Of a DNA stretch of 64,000 nt, positions 47,618 through 56,282 are shown one piece after another. The notes beneath the pieces were generated by a model. The model was given only the letters and a program-made list of their open reading frames with translations, was not told the DNA's origin and did not search any database. Each line of letters starts with the position of its first letter. Positions within the stretch are counted from its first letter, which is position 1. Source of the DNA: Nitrosospira sp. Nsp2 (GTDB lineage: Bacteria > Pseudomonadota > Gammaproteobacteria > Burkholderiales > Nitrosomonadaceae); the NCBI RefSeq assembly GCF_003050965.1, contig NZ_QAOU01000003.1, positions 186,001-250,000 of the forward strand, read 5' to 3'. The position numbers were made by a program, and so were the translations under genes.

Positions 47618-48433
47618 ATGAACACAAGGAGTGAGTTTATTGCTGTGGTGCTGGCGGCTGACCGCACAGCCGACGACCCAATCGCACGTAAGACGGGTGC
47701 GGCCTGCAAAGCAATTGCGCCCGTGGGCGGGACGCCCATGATCATTCGGGTATTAGATGCATTGGAAGCGAGTGGAATGGTGAAGACTATTGTTGTTTGC
47801 GGTCCGCCGGCGGAGATAATTCCTAAATGTCCGGAACTGGAGGACCGCATCCGCTCCGGACGAGCCATATGGCTGCCGAATCTGGATTCGCCCAGTCGCA
47901 GCGCCAATAGCGCTCTCTCACAGATTGATCAGCAGGCTCCTGTATTGCTGACGACAGCCGACCATGCATTATTGACGCCTGCCATTGTGCAGTATTTCCT
48001 GACCAAATCTCGGGCGGCGGGCAGTGACGCGGCTGTGGGCGTAGTCAGGTACGAAGATGTGGCCGCGGCATTTCCTGGCTCGAAGCGAACGGTAATCAAG
48101 TTGAGGGACGGAGGCCTTTGCGGTTGCAACCTTTACGCATTTCTTAATCCTCGTGGCCGCGGGCTAGTCTCGTTCTGGCAGCGAGCGGAAGCTCTCCGAA
48201 AACGCCCTTGGCAACTGATCGCACAGACGTTTGGCCCCGTGGCTGTCCTCTTGTATTTGCTGGGACTTTTGTCGATCAATAAGGGGCTTGCCACAGTAAC
48301 AGCCAGAACCGGCATCAAAGTGCAGCCGGTGTTTTTGCCTTATCCACAAGCCGGTGTGGACGTCGATAAGATTGAGGATCTGCTGCTCGTGGAATCCGCG
48401 TTGGTGGAAGCACGCTCCGCTACGCGGGGGTAA
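47618..48433 (+). CDS. MobA-like NTP transferase domain protein
   Basis: A 271-residue nucleotidyltransferase of the GT-A/MobA fold: AVVLAADR near the start, ACKAIAPVGGTPMIIRVLDAL (substrate/base-binding loop), LLTTADHALLTPAIVQYF (metal-binding Asp pair region TTADHA), and VDVDKIEDLLLVESAL at the end. The G-rich LxAGxxxRMG loop is altered to LAADRTADDP, so nucleotide specificity is unclear. A hydrophobic stretch FGPVAVLLYLLGLLSI near 205 may associate with the membrane. Position in an envelope-lipid array suggests making an activated CDP- or UDP- head group rather than molybdopterin cofactor. Confidence 0.7.
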   Translation: MNTRSEFIAVVLAADRTADDPIARKTGAACKAIAPVGGTPMIIRVLDALEASGMVKTIVVCGPPAEIIPKCPELEDRIRSGRAIWLPNLDSPSRSANSALSQIDQQAPVLLTTADHALLTPAIVQYFLTKSRAAGSDAAVGVVRYEDVAAAFPGSKRTVIKLRDGGLCGCNLYAFLNPRGRGLVSFWQRAEALRKRPWQLIAQTFGPVAVLLYLLGLLSINKGLATVTARTGIKVQPVFLPYPQAGVDVDKIEDLLLVESALVEARSATRG

Positions 48434-48499
48434 ACAGATTCACCACTCCATTACCGCATCCCTAAGGCCATCCCATCAAGCCTTGATGGGGGATAATCC

Positions 48500-49576
48500 G
48501 TGAAAATAATAGACCGATATATCACCCGCGAATTGCTAATACCCTTCACCGTGGTGGCGGTTATTCTCGCGGCACTGTTTTCAAGTTTCAGCAGCGCCCG
48601 TTTTTTGGCAAGCGCGGCGTCCGAATCGCTTGGCCTCGCCGCCATGCTCAAGTTCATACTGTTGAAAACAGTGATTGCTCTCGAAGTACTGATGCCGATC
48701 TCGCTATACGTCGCGGTAGTCATGGGGCTGGGTAGGTTATATAGAGACCAGGAGATTAGTGTGCTGCGTTCGGCCGGGGTCAGCGAGAACCGCGCGCTTT
48801 TTGCGGTCCTCATTGTTGCCATTCCGGTTGGGATCGCAAGCGGAGTGCTTTCCATTTTCGTCCGCCCCTGGGCATATGAAGAAAGCTACATGCTGAATGC
48901 GCAGGCAGAGGCGGAGTTAAACATAGATCGATTTCAGGCTGGGCGCTTTTATGGCAGCGAGGGCAAGGGTAGAGTCGTTTTTGTGCAATCCAAGGACGAT
49001 TCCGGGAAACAGATGCAAAACGTATTTCATTACATCCACAAGCCGGATAGCAGCGAGATCATTCTTGCAAAAGAAGCCCACCAGCAGGAGCTCAGACCTG
49101 GCGAGCGCCCGCAAATACATTTAGGCGAAGGGTTTATTTACAAGCTCATGCATTCAGGGGCAAAGGATACGGTGGTCCAATTTGAAAAATTGGTTTATTA
49201 CACCGACAGCGGGAATGTGCTGGACTATAAGCGCAAGGCGGCTCCTACGGCGGCGTTAATGAAATCCGATCAGCCGCGCGATATTGCCGAATTCCAATGG
49301 CGACTGTCGCGCCCCATCGCTACGATCCTGCTGGCGCTTATTGCCGTACCATTCAGTCGCGTCCCGCCTCGCCAGGAAAAAGGCGAAAAAAATTACTATG
49401 CCGCAGCTATCGTTTTTGCGATCTACTATATCCTGAACGGATTGGCCCAAACATGGGTCGAGCAAGGCACAATCGGGAAGATGCCGGGTGTTTGGTGGCT
49501 CTACGTTCTAATGGCCCTGGCCGCTTTTGCCATGCTCGCGCCGGATTTCCGGCAGAAAATCTTTGCACGCAGATGA
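48500..49576 (+). CDS. lptF: LPS export ABC transporter permease LptF
   Basis: One of the two permeases of LptB2FG, which extracts lipopolysaccharide from the inner membrane. The 358-residue protein begins KIIDRYITRELLIPFTVVAVILAALF, has six membrane helices in the 3+3 layout with a ~150-residue periplasmic beta-jellyroll between, and YRDQEISVLRSAGVSENR as the coupling helix region. Its TGA overlaps the lptG ATG (ATGA), the usual lptF-lptG coupling. Its placement among lipid-synthesis-like genes is unusual; the pair normally lies next to pepA. Confidence 0.93.
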   Translation: MKIIDRYITRELLIPFTVVAVILAALFSSFSSARFLASAASESLGLAAMLKFILLKTVIALEVLMPISLYVAVVMGLGRLYRDQEISVLRSAGVSENRALFAVLIVAIPVGIASGVLSIFVRPWAYEESYMLNAQAEAELNIDRFQAGRFYGSEGKGRVVFVQSKDDSGKQMQNVFHYIHKPDSSEIILAKEAHQQELRPGERPQIHLGEGFIYKLMHSGAKDTVVQFEKLVYYTDSGNVLDYKRKAAPTAALMKSDQPRDIAEFQWRLSRPIATILLALIAVPFSRVPPRQEKGEKNYYAAAIVFAIYYILNGLAQTWVEQGTIGKMPGVWWLYVLMALAAFAMLAPDFRQKIFARR

Positions 49577-50637
49577 GCGTAATTAACCGGTACCTGGCCG
49601 TCCAAGTCCTCATTGGTCTGGGAATTGCCGTAGTGGTACTATTGCCGCTCTTCGGTTTTCTCGATTTGCTGGATCAGCTTGACGATGTCGGAAAAGGGAC
49701 TTATCGGGTTCAGGATGCGTTCCTGCACACAGCCTTGCTTCTGCCACGAAGGTTTATTCAGCTAGCCCCGTTTATTGCTTTGTTAGGCAATGTCATCGCG
49801 TTAGGGCGGCTCGCTGTCGGGTCGGAATTGACAGCTTTACGGGTGGCCGGGGTATCCCCCATTGGTATCAGTCTGGCGCCGCTCACGGTGGGATTGATCC
49901 TTCTATTATTTATCGCAGTGCTGGATCAGTTTGTCGCGCCGCAGCTCCAACAAAAGGCTATCTCATCCAGGGCCGTGGCGCTTGAGAAGAGTGCTGCGCT
50001 AGGTAAAAATCTCGGTATATGGACCCGGGACGAGCGCAACATATTGCGTATAGGTGAGATGTTGCACTCTGGAAGAGCGGCAGATATCGAGATCATGCAT
50101 TTTGACGACAACGGATTTCTGCTGACTTACACGCACGCTAAATACGCCGACTTCAACGGTGGCGATTTGTGGGATCTGCAGGATGCCACCACCAAGACAT
50201 TTACCGGAAATCGGATAGAATCCGAGAACGCAAAATCGATCAAATGGAGATCATTCCTGAATCCGGACGATATCTCCACGTTGACCAAATCACCGGAAAG
50301 CCTTTCCCCGGTCGAGTTATTTCTACATGTTCGTTTCTTGCGCGCCACCGGTCAAGAGGCGGATGCCTATGCGTTGGCTTTGTGGCGGAAGGCGGGCGGA
50401 GGACTAACGACCATCGCAATGCTGTTGTTTTCAATACCCTTTGTTTTCGGATCGGTAAGGGCGGGTTTAGGCAGCAGGCTGGTGTTGGCCGCCATGCTGG
50501 GCATCGGCGTATACTTGTTCGACCAGATTATCGCGAATGCCGGCCTATTGCTTCATATAAACCCGGCACTCACCGCGCTTTCCCCTGGGCTGGTGTTAAC
50601 AGCGGTGGCAGTACTGTGGTTGCGACGAATTTTCTAG
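49573..50637 (+). CDS. lptG: LPS export ABC transporter permease LptG
   Basis: Second permease of LptB2FG. 354 residues from ATG 49573 (MSVINRYLAVQVLIGLGIAV); a longer open frame upstream overlaps lptF and is not used. Helices VVVLLPLFGFLDLLDQL and LIQLAPFIALLGNVIALGRLA, coupling segment SELTALRVAGVSPI, a periplasmic domain, and C-terminal helices (GLTTIAMLLFSIPFVFG; LVLAAMLGIGVYLF). Coupled to lptF. Exports LPS toward LptC/A/D. Confidence 0.93.
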   Translation: MSVINRYLAVQVLIGLGIAVVVLLPLFGFLDLLDQLDDVGKGTYRVQDAFLHTALLLPRRFIQLAPFIALLGNVIALGRLAVGSELTALRVAGVSPIGISLAPLTVGLILLLFIAVLDQFVAPQLQQKAISSRAVALEKSAALGKNLGIWTRDERNILRIGEMLHSGRAADIEIMHFDDNGFLLTYTHAKYADFNGGDLWDLQDATTKTFTGNRIESENAKSIKWRSFLNPDDISTLTKSPESLSPVELFLHVRFLRATGQEADAYALALWRKAGGGLTTIAMLLFSIPFVFGSVRAGLGSRLVLAAMLGIGVYLFDQIIANAGLLLHINPALTALSPGLVLTAVAVLWLRRIF

Positions 50638-50925
50638 TGAGATACCACCGGCTCCCGCGGCAGGACCTTCATCGTTTTCGATGAGCTGTTCCTGTGGCGA
50701 TAATGCCATATATGTTGTAACCTGCGCGGCTTGTCTCATTCATACACAAACTTCCATCGGCAAATTCAACAATTCAGGAGCCGTAATTTTTTCTGGCTCG
50801 TGGCGATGCAGTCGCAAGTTAAGGGTGAGGTTCAGTAACAGCCGGAATCGAATTCACTCAGAGGTAATCAAAGACGTTGACGGGAGAAATGGTTTTGCAC
50901 TTTTTGTTTATAGCGCATGGATTGA

Positions 50926-51924
50926 ATGATAGAACAATCGCGGGTTGATCGGATCACAGCAGGGGCGGCAACGGTCGGATTCCTGTTCAACCCGTTGAGC
51001 GGCCGGATACGCAAGCGCGTAGCCGCCATAAGGCGAGAAATCGGCAGAGTTCCCAACGCTACCTGTCGAGAAGTGACGAACGCACCAGAGATTCATGCTT
51101 CTGTTGAGGCTTTTCTTGAGGCTGATATTGATCTGCTTGTTATCGTAGGCGGGGACGGTACGGTGCAAGGAGTCTTGAACCACCTGTTCGCGTTACAGCC
51201 GGGCTCGAAATGGCCGGTCTTAACCATCATTCCAGGTGGTACGACCAATATGACAGCGCTGGACTTGGGGATTCAAGGCCGCCCGGAATATCTCTTGCAG
51301 AAGTTGTGCGGGTGTTTGCTGGATACCAACTCACCTGCATTTGTGCAGCGGCATGTCCTGTCCATTGAACAGACAGGGGTGCCTAAGGTCTATGGCATGT
51401 TCTTCGGTGTTGGACTGATTGCCCGAGCGGTAATTTTTTCCCAAGGCAAGATCAAGAAGCTGGGTGTCACAGGCGAGATCTATTCAGGATTCATCATGCT
51501 GGGATATCTCGCTGGCGTGCTTCTTGGTCGATGCCACGGTGCCTGGGCACCGGCTAAAATTTCCGTTACGCGCGATAGCGGCAAATCCCATCATGGAACT
51601 TATTCATTTCTTTTCGCAAGTACGCTAGACCGTTTGCTGTTTGGCATGCGCCCTTACTGGGGCCGGGAGGAGCAACCGGTGCATGTTACGTTTGTGAAAC
51701 AGCAGCGCAAGAAATCGGTACGCATGATATGGCCGCTCCTCACTGGTCGTGGGAATGTCCTTCCGGAAAATAACGGTTATTACAGTTGCAATACCGGGGT
51801 GCTTGAACTGGTGATGGATGACGATTACATCGTCGACGGCGAATCCTACCGGGCAGCAGGAAAAGATGGTCCATTGCGGATAACGCCAGCCGGTCCGGTC
51901 TGCTTTCTGGTTGCGGATAAATAA
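50926..51924 (+). CDS. Diacylglycerol kinase-family lipid kinase
   Basis: A 332-residue member of the DAGK/NAD kinase-like fold: FLFNPLSGR (phosphate loop region), DLLVIVGGDGTVQGVLNHL (the GGDGT active site) and TIIPGGTTNMTALDLG. The C-terminal beta domain has YYSCNTGVLELVMDDDYIVDGE. Family members phosphorylate diacylglycerol, sphingosine or related lipids. It lies 17 bp before the Tam41-like gene, so the two are co-transcribed. A kinase making a phosphatidate-like lipid followed by a CDP-lipid synthase would be a logical pair; that is inference. Confidence 0.8.
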   Translation: MIEQSRVDRITAGAATVGFLFNPLSGRIRKRVAAIRREIGRVPNATCREVTNAPEIHASVEAFLEADIDLLVIVGGDGTVQGVLNHLFALQPGSKWPVLTIIPGGTTNMTALDLGIQGRPEYLLQKLCGCLLDTNSPAFVQRHVLSIEQTGVPKVYGMFFGVGLIARAVIFSQGKIKKLGVTGEIYSGFIMLGYLAGVLLGRCHGAWAPAKISVTRDSGKSHHGTYSFLFASTLDRLLFGMRPYWGREEQPVHVTFVKQQRKKSVRMIWPLLTGRGNVLPENNGYYSCNTGVLELVMDDDYIVDGESYRAAGKDGPLRITPAGPVCFLVADK

Positions 51925-51941
51925 AGACGAGCGCAATAAAA

Positions 51942-52913
51942 ATGGCAAAGTGCCCTCCCACAGTAGATCAGCAACTCCCGGATGAACTAGTCGCGGAGAT
52001 GGCCTTGTTGAGTTCAAAGGCGGTAGCCGCCGATTTTATTGTCCTGGTTGAAGAGTTGAAGGCGCGGTTCGGCTCATCGCTCGATGCCGTACTTCTCTAC
52101 GGGTCCTGCTTGCGCGCACATGAAATTGGGGAGGGCGTGGCGGATTTCTATGTGGTAGTGGACAGTTACGTTAATGCCTACCCCGAGCGCTATTTGCGCT
52201 ACCTTAACGCGTGGTTGCCACCCAATGTATTTTATCTTGAGGTATCCAAGGGGGAACAGAAGTTCCGCGCCAAGTACGCGGTCGTCTCCATGGCTGACTT
52301 TGAAAGCGGAACACGGCAATGGTTTCACCCATATTTGTGGGCGCGATTCGCCCAACCTTCGCGATTGCTATACGCGCGTGATGAGGTTATACGCAGGCGT
52401 ATCCACCGCGCGCTGGCTCATGCGGTCATAACATTCCTGAGATCAAGCCTTCCAACGCTGGACTCTTCCCCAGCTAATGCCGAAGCCGTTTGGACCAATG
52501 GATTGAGTCAAACCTATGCGGCTGAACTGCGGCCCGAGCGCGCCGCGAGGGCGCGCCAGCTTGCGCAATTCAACCTAGATGAGTTTGCCCGACTGACCGC
52601 TCATGCAACGCCTGCACTGAAGGATAGCCTGGAAGTGCTTCCGGACGGGCACTATCGATGTGTGGCTGACGCAGTTGCGCGGCAGCACTCGCTAAAGCGC
52701 TGGCGCTTGCGCCGCTGGCAGGGAAAAGTGTTGTCTGTGCTGCGGCTGTCGAAGGCAGCATTTACTTTTCAAGACAGTATCAGCTACGCGGCCTGGAAGA
52801 TCGAGCGTCATACTGGCGTGCGTGTAGAGGTCACGCCGATGTTGCGGCGGCATCCCTTACTGTGGGGTTTCAAGGTTTCATGGCGATTGTTGCGGCGCGG
52901 TGTAATGCGTTGA
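51942..52913 (+). CDS. Tam41-like nucleotidyltransferase (putative CDP-diacylglycerol synthase)
   Basis: 323 residues. A Pol-beta-type nucleotidyltransferase centre is visible: AVLLYGSCLR (YGS at 53-55) followed by VADFYVVVDSY (D68, with D74), then LRYLNAWLPPN. Residues ~108-160 (FRAKYAVVSMADFESGTRQW through PYLWARFAQPSRLLY) resemble the KYGVISxxDL...LYLAGRLxKPVxIL region of Tam41, the mitochondrial CTP:phosphatidate cytidylyltransferase. The C-terminal ~100 residues are very basic (RWRLRRWQGK; RRHPLLW). Best reading is a CDP-lipid-forming enzyme acting with the preceding lipid kinase. Homology to Tam41 is my judgement by eye; not confirmed. Confidence 0.55.
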   Translation: MAKCPPTVDQQLPDELVAEMALLSSKAVAADFIVLVEELKARFGSSLDAVLLYGSCLRAHEIGEGVADFYVVVDSYVNAYPERYLRYLNAWLPPNVFYLEVSKGEQKFRAKYAVVSMADFESGTRQWFHPYLWARFAQPSRLLYARDEVIRRRIHRALAHAVITFLRSSLPTLDSSPANAEAVWTNGLSQTYAAELRPERAARARQLAQFNLDEFARLTAHATPALKDSLEVLPDGHYRCVADAVARQHSLKRWRLRRWQGKVLSVLRLSKAAFTFQDSISYAAWKIERHTGVRVEVTPMLRRHPLLWGFKVSWRLLRRGVMR

Positions 52914-52968
52914 TTGTCAGCTTGCCTGCTTGAGCTGTGGCTACTCAATAATCCGGCGCTGACACTGC

Positions 52969-53610
52969 TCAGGTTAATAATTGACTCAGATCGGGTATGA
53001 CGTCTACATGCGGGGGAAACGGGTTCTCATCGCCGGGACGCACACGCCCAAGGAATGCGATATTGTTAACGTATGCACTCTGATAATCGATCAGCGCATC
53101 ACCGATCATCAATACGCGCTCGGGAAGGAGGGCGTGGGCCGACAAAATATCCGCGATCAGCTTCTGCTTTGGTGTCGGGGAACCGCGCACAGCGGTAAAA
53201 TAGGATGCCAGTCCGCGGCGACTTACGATTGTATTCAGTTCGGCTTCAGGTGTCCCGGAGGCGACAAACAAAGGTATTCTCTCAGCCTCCTTACGAATCA
53301 GCTCTGCCGCTCCCGGCACGGGATCGCTGGCTATCACGGCTTCGAGCACGAGTTGGGAAAAACGCCGGTCGAGGTGTTGCTCTTCCTCTGCGGTAAGCGG
53401 GGGCTTCTCCAGAAGGGTTTCCTGGAAATAACGAAATTTCTGATAGCGCGACATGCCCCCGTGCAGAACATGATATCGCGCTACCGCGCTCATTACCGTC
53501 TCGCCATGGTCGCGATAGAGATTGGCGAAGGCTTGCGTTTTGATTTCTCCCGATTCAACCACCACGCCGTCAAAGTCGAAAATGATGGCTTGCCAGATTG
53601 CGGTCTTCAT
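52969..53610 (-). CDS. HAD-superfamily phosphatase (beta-phosphoglucomutase-like)
   Basis: 213 residues with the HAD motifs: AIIFDFDGVVVES (nucleophile D and general acid/base D), LFVASGTPEAEL (motif II), a Lys in SPTPKQKLI (motif III) and VLMIGDALIDYQSA (motif IV). A helical cap lies at ~20-90. Dephosphorylates a small phosphate ester. Its ATG overlaps the epimerase stop (ATGA), making it the last gene of a coupled five-gene operon. In a keto-deoxy sugar pathway this could be the phosphatase step, as KdsC is in KDO synthesis; that analogy is inference. Confidence 0.82.
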   Translation of the reverse strand: MKTAIWQAIIFDFDGVVVESGEIKTQAFANLYRDHGETVMSAVARYHVLHGGMSRYQKFRYFQETLLEKPPLTAEEEQHLDRRFSQLVLEAVIASDPVPGAAELIRKEAERIPLFVASGTPEAELNTIVSRRGLASYFTAVRGSPTPKQKLIADILSAHALLPERVLMIGDALIDYQSAYVNNIAFLGRVRPGDENPFPPHVDVIPDLSQLLT

Positions 53611-54536
53611 GCTCTGTTGTCCGACGCGGATGGCGTCGCCTCATCATTTTCATCTGAGTGATGCATGCTTTGGTGAATATCCTGCAAGCAATCGAGAATA
53701 CCCTGGCCTAGATCGACATGCTCGTTGAGCACCAGTTTGTGGCCGATGCGGGGCTGGAAGGCATACGGTGTAACCTCGTAATGATGCCCCGCTCGGGCCT
53801 GGTCAAAATGCAGGTCAATTTTCCACGGCATGATTTCCGAGATCATCGTCATGACATCCTTAATGCGTAATCGCTCCTGTCCAGTCAGAATAAGATGGCG
53901 GTTGGCAAATTCCGGCGCCAGTACCTGCACGCTCATGCGCGCCGCGTCCTCCACGTGGATATACTCGCGGATTGCCTCGCCACTACCGTGATATGTTATC
54001 GAATGTCGTTCCAGTGCTTCGTGCAACATACGGTAGATACCGTTACGCGCGTCAGCGCGCCTGCCGTACAGCGATCCGTAGCGTAAAATACTATAGTCCA
54101 GGCCGTAGCGTTCATAGTATGTTTCGATAAAGCGCTCTGCCGCCTGCTTGCTTGCGCGGTAAAAAGAGCCCGACTCCGAATAGACATAAATGGTGCTGGC
54201 AAAGACGAATCGGCGTGCGCCCACTACACGCGCCGCTTCCAGCGCGTGCATATTGCCCAATACGTTAATTGTAGCTGTCGCCAGTGGCTTATCGGTGGCT
54301 TCATCGATATCGGCGATGGCGGCAAAATTATAGACCACATCGGCACCTTTGGCTGCTTCCGTCACCTGGTCCAGATTCATGATATCGCCAATGATCATCT
54401 CCTGATCATGAGTCTTGTAGGGCGATTGAGCGCGGTCGAACAAACGCACCCGGTAGCCGGCAGCCGATAACGCGTCGGCGACATGGCTGCCAAGAAAACC
54501 ACTGGCGCCATACACAATAGCAATTTCGTTGGACAT
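53607..54536 (-). CDS. NAD-dependent epimerase/dehydratase (extended SDR)
   Basis: A 309-residue nucleotide-sugar-modifying SDR. NAD site AIVYGASGFLGSHVADAL, acidic base-binding residue in FDRAQ, DVVYNFAAIADID, catalytic Ser in FASTIYVYS, and YxxxK in SFYRASKQAAERF (Y and K). Substrate-binding region LRYGSLYGRRAD and GSGEAIREYIHVEDAA. Probably epimerises, reduces or dehydrates a nucleotide-activated sugar. Six bases after the hydroxyacid dehydrogenase stop and overlapping the HAD gene. Confidence 0.86.
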   Translation of the reverse strand: MSNEIAIVYGASGFLGSHVADALSAAGYRVRLFDRAQSPYKTHDQEMIIGDIMNLDQVTEAAKGADVVYNFAAIADIDEATDKPLATATINVLGNMHALEAARVVGARRFVFASTIYVYSESGSFYRASKQAAERFIETYYERYGLDYSILRYGSLYGRRADARNGIYRMLHEALERHSITYHGSGEAIREYIHVEDAARMSVQVLAPEFANRHLILTGQERLRIKDVMTMISEIMPWKIDLHFDQARAGHHYEVTPYAFQPRIGHKLVLNEHVDLGQGILDCLQDIHQSMHHSDENDEATPSASDNRA

Positions 54537-54542
54537 TCCTGT

Positions 54543-55481
54543 TTACTCGTTCCCGATGACGCCCGCTTCCTTCAGGCCATGAAGCAGGTTGTCCGCGGCT
54601 TCGAGCTCCATGCGTTGGCGCGACTCCCTGGCAAGTGAGCCGATATGTGAGGTAAGGATCGCATTTTCGCATTTAAGCAGCGGGCCGTGGTACGGTTCCT
54701 GCTCGAAAACGTCAAGTGCAGCCGCATCCAGTTGTCCTGAAGCCAATGCTTCCGCCAGCGCTGTTTCATCAATCAGGCCCCCGCGGGCTGTATTTACGAC
54801 GATGGCCCCACGTTTTACCCGCGCCAAGTTTTCCTTGTTCAGCAGATGGTGTGTATCGGCATCGTATGTGACGTGAAGGCTGATGATATCCGATTCTGCC
54901 AGCAGCTTCTCCAGGGGCACCAGTTCGACCCCCTCCGGCGACTCATGTACATATGTGTCATGCGCGACCACTGAGGCTTCGAACGCCTGGCACAAGCGAG
55001 CCACACGCCGGCCTACCCGTCCCAGGCCGATGATTCCCACCCTTTGCGCAGCCAGTAAACGTCCTTGAGTTCGTGGCCATTGGCCCATGCGAACCAGTTG
55101 GTCAGTATGGCATACCTGTCTCAGAGCGGCGAGTATCAGGGCTAAGGTGAGTTCCGCAACCGCCTGGGCCGGGGCCTCCGGCGTGTTCAGGACGGTAACG
55201 CCGTACCGTTTTGCAGCAGCGAGGTCGACACTATCCAGCCCGCTCCCACAGCGGGAAACTACTTTCAAGCTTCTCGCGGACGCAAATACGCGCTCTGTCA
55301 GGGGCTCTATCCCAGCAACCATTCCGACCGTATCGCCGCCCAGCAATGCAATGACTTCGTCTTCCGTAAGTTTGCGTCCGTAACTGTTGCTGGCAATGCC
55401 CACGCCCTTTTTCATCAAATACCGAATATGGGGATTGTTATCGGTATCAAACGAAGAGGTGGAAATGACGACTTTGCTCAT
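54543..55481 (-). CDS. D-isomer-specific 2-hydroxyacid dehydrogenase
   Basis: 312 residues of the SerA/D-lactate dehydrogenase family. Start MSKVVISTSSFDTDN; Arg of the catalytic site in VSRCGSGLDSVD; NAD fold RVGIIGLGRVGRRVARL with later VVAHDTY (acidic residue, NAD preference); VNTARGGLIDE; Glu in DVFEQEPYHGPL; His in LTSHIGSLARES. No ACT domain, so it is not classic regulated SerA. ATG 55481 has AGGGAA upstream and overlaps the aldolase stop (ATGA). It interconverts a 2-keto acid and its D-hydroxy acid, likely the product or substrate of the neighbouring aldolase. Confidence 0.85.
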   Translation of the reverse strand: MSKVVISTSSFDTDNNPHIRYLMKKGVGIASNSYGRKLTEDEVIALLGGDTVGMVAGIEPLTERVFASARSLKVVSRCGSGLDSVDLAAAKRYGVTVLNTPEAPAQAVAELTLALILAALRQVCHTDQLVRMGQWPRTQGRLLAAQRVGIIGLGRVGRRVARLCQAFEASVVAHDTYVHESPEGVELVPLEKLLAESDIISLHVTYDADTHHLLNKENLARVKRGAIVVNTARGGLIDETALAEALASGQLDAAALDVFEQEPYHGPLLKCENAILTSHIGSLARESRQRMELEAADNLLHGLKEAGVIGNE

Positions 55482-56239
55482 AGCGCTTCCCTTATTTGAT
55501 GCATATGGCCCCGACAAAGTGTATCGAGGATACGAATGTCCAGCCCATAGCCAAGAAAGTTAAAGCCGGCTTTAATATTTCGCAGCAACTGGTCCGGATC
55601 GGGTTCAACTACATGAATGCCCCCAGGTTTTCCAATACGCTGCCCGGCCTCTTGTACCCGTTCTATCGCAGATTGGACCTCGGGATAATCCAGTTCCCCG
55701 GGGCGTCCCATGGAGCCGGACAGATCATAAGGTCCAATAATGTAAGCATCAATTCCCTCCACTGAAAGAATTGAGTCGATTGCGTCGACCGCATCGATAT
55801 GCTCAATCATCGCTACTACTACGGCGTTATCCTCAAGCCAACGCCGGTATTGCTGAAATCGCGCCCCATAGCCTTGAGCGCGGGCCAAACCGACCCCTCG
55901 CTGGCCGCGGGGAGGATAGTATACGGCCTGAACAGCAGCCTCGGCGTCTGCTGCGGTTCTGACCATGGGGACCATTACGCCCGTTGCGCCCGCGTCCATT
56001 ACACGTTTGATCTGGTCAGGATGATTCGAGGTAAGCCTTACAATGGCCGGACACCGCTGTCCATCCAGCACCTGGATCAGCCTCTGGACCTCGCTTAGTT
56101 CCAGGACGCTATGCTCGGTGTCCAGCACGAGCCAATCAAACCCTGCTGCAGCCATGATCTCGGCAATTGAGGGATGGCCCAGCGTGATCCACGAGCCAAT
56201 GGTCAAAGCATTTCGTGCCAGTTTTGCTTTAAGTTGCAT
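55478..56239 (-). CDS. HpcH/HpaI-family class II aldolase
   Basis: A 253-residue metal-dependent pyruvate aldolase: TIGSWITLGHPSIAEIMAAAGFDWLVLDTEHS (metal and base region), RLTSNHPDQIKRVMDAGATGVMVPMVRT, MIEHIDAVDAID, and IIGPYDLSGSMG (metal-binding Asp). The family cleaves or forms 2-keto-3-deoxy acids from pyruvate and an aldehyde. Here it lies directly between a KdsB-like cytidylyltransferase and a 2-hydroxyacid dehydrogenase gene, so it may build a 2-keto-3-deoxy sugar acid that is then CMP-activated. Specific aldehyde unknown. Confidence 0.85.
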   Translation of the reverse strand: MQLKAKLARNALTIGSWITLGHPSIAEIMAAAGFDWLVLDTEHSVLELSEVQRLIQVLDGQRCPAIVRLTSNHPDQIKRVMDAGATGVMVPMVRTAADAEAAVQAVYYPPRGQRGVGLARAQGYGARFQQYRRWLEDNAVVVAMIEHIDAVDAIDSILSVEGIDAYIIGPYDLSGSMGRPGELDYPEVQSAIERVQEAGQRIGKPGGIHVVEPDPDQLLRNIKAGFNFLGYGLDIRILDTLCRGHMHQIREAL

Positions 56240-56282
56240 GAATTTTTCCTTCGAATAACTGCGCTGCTTTCACCAAGCCTAC

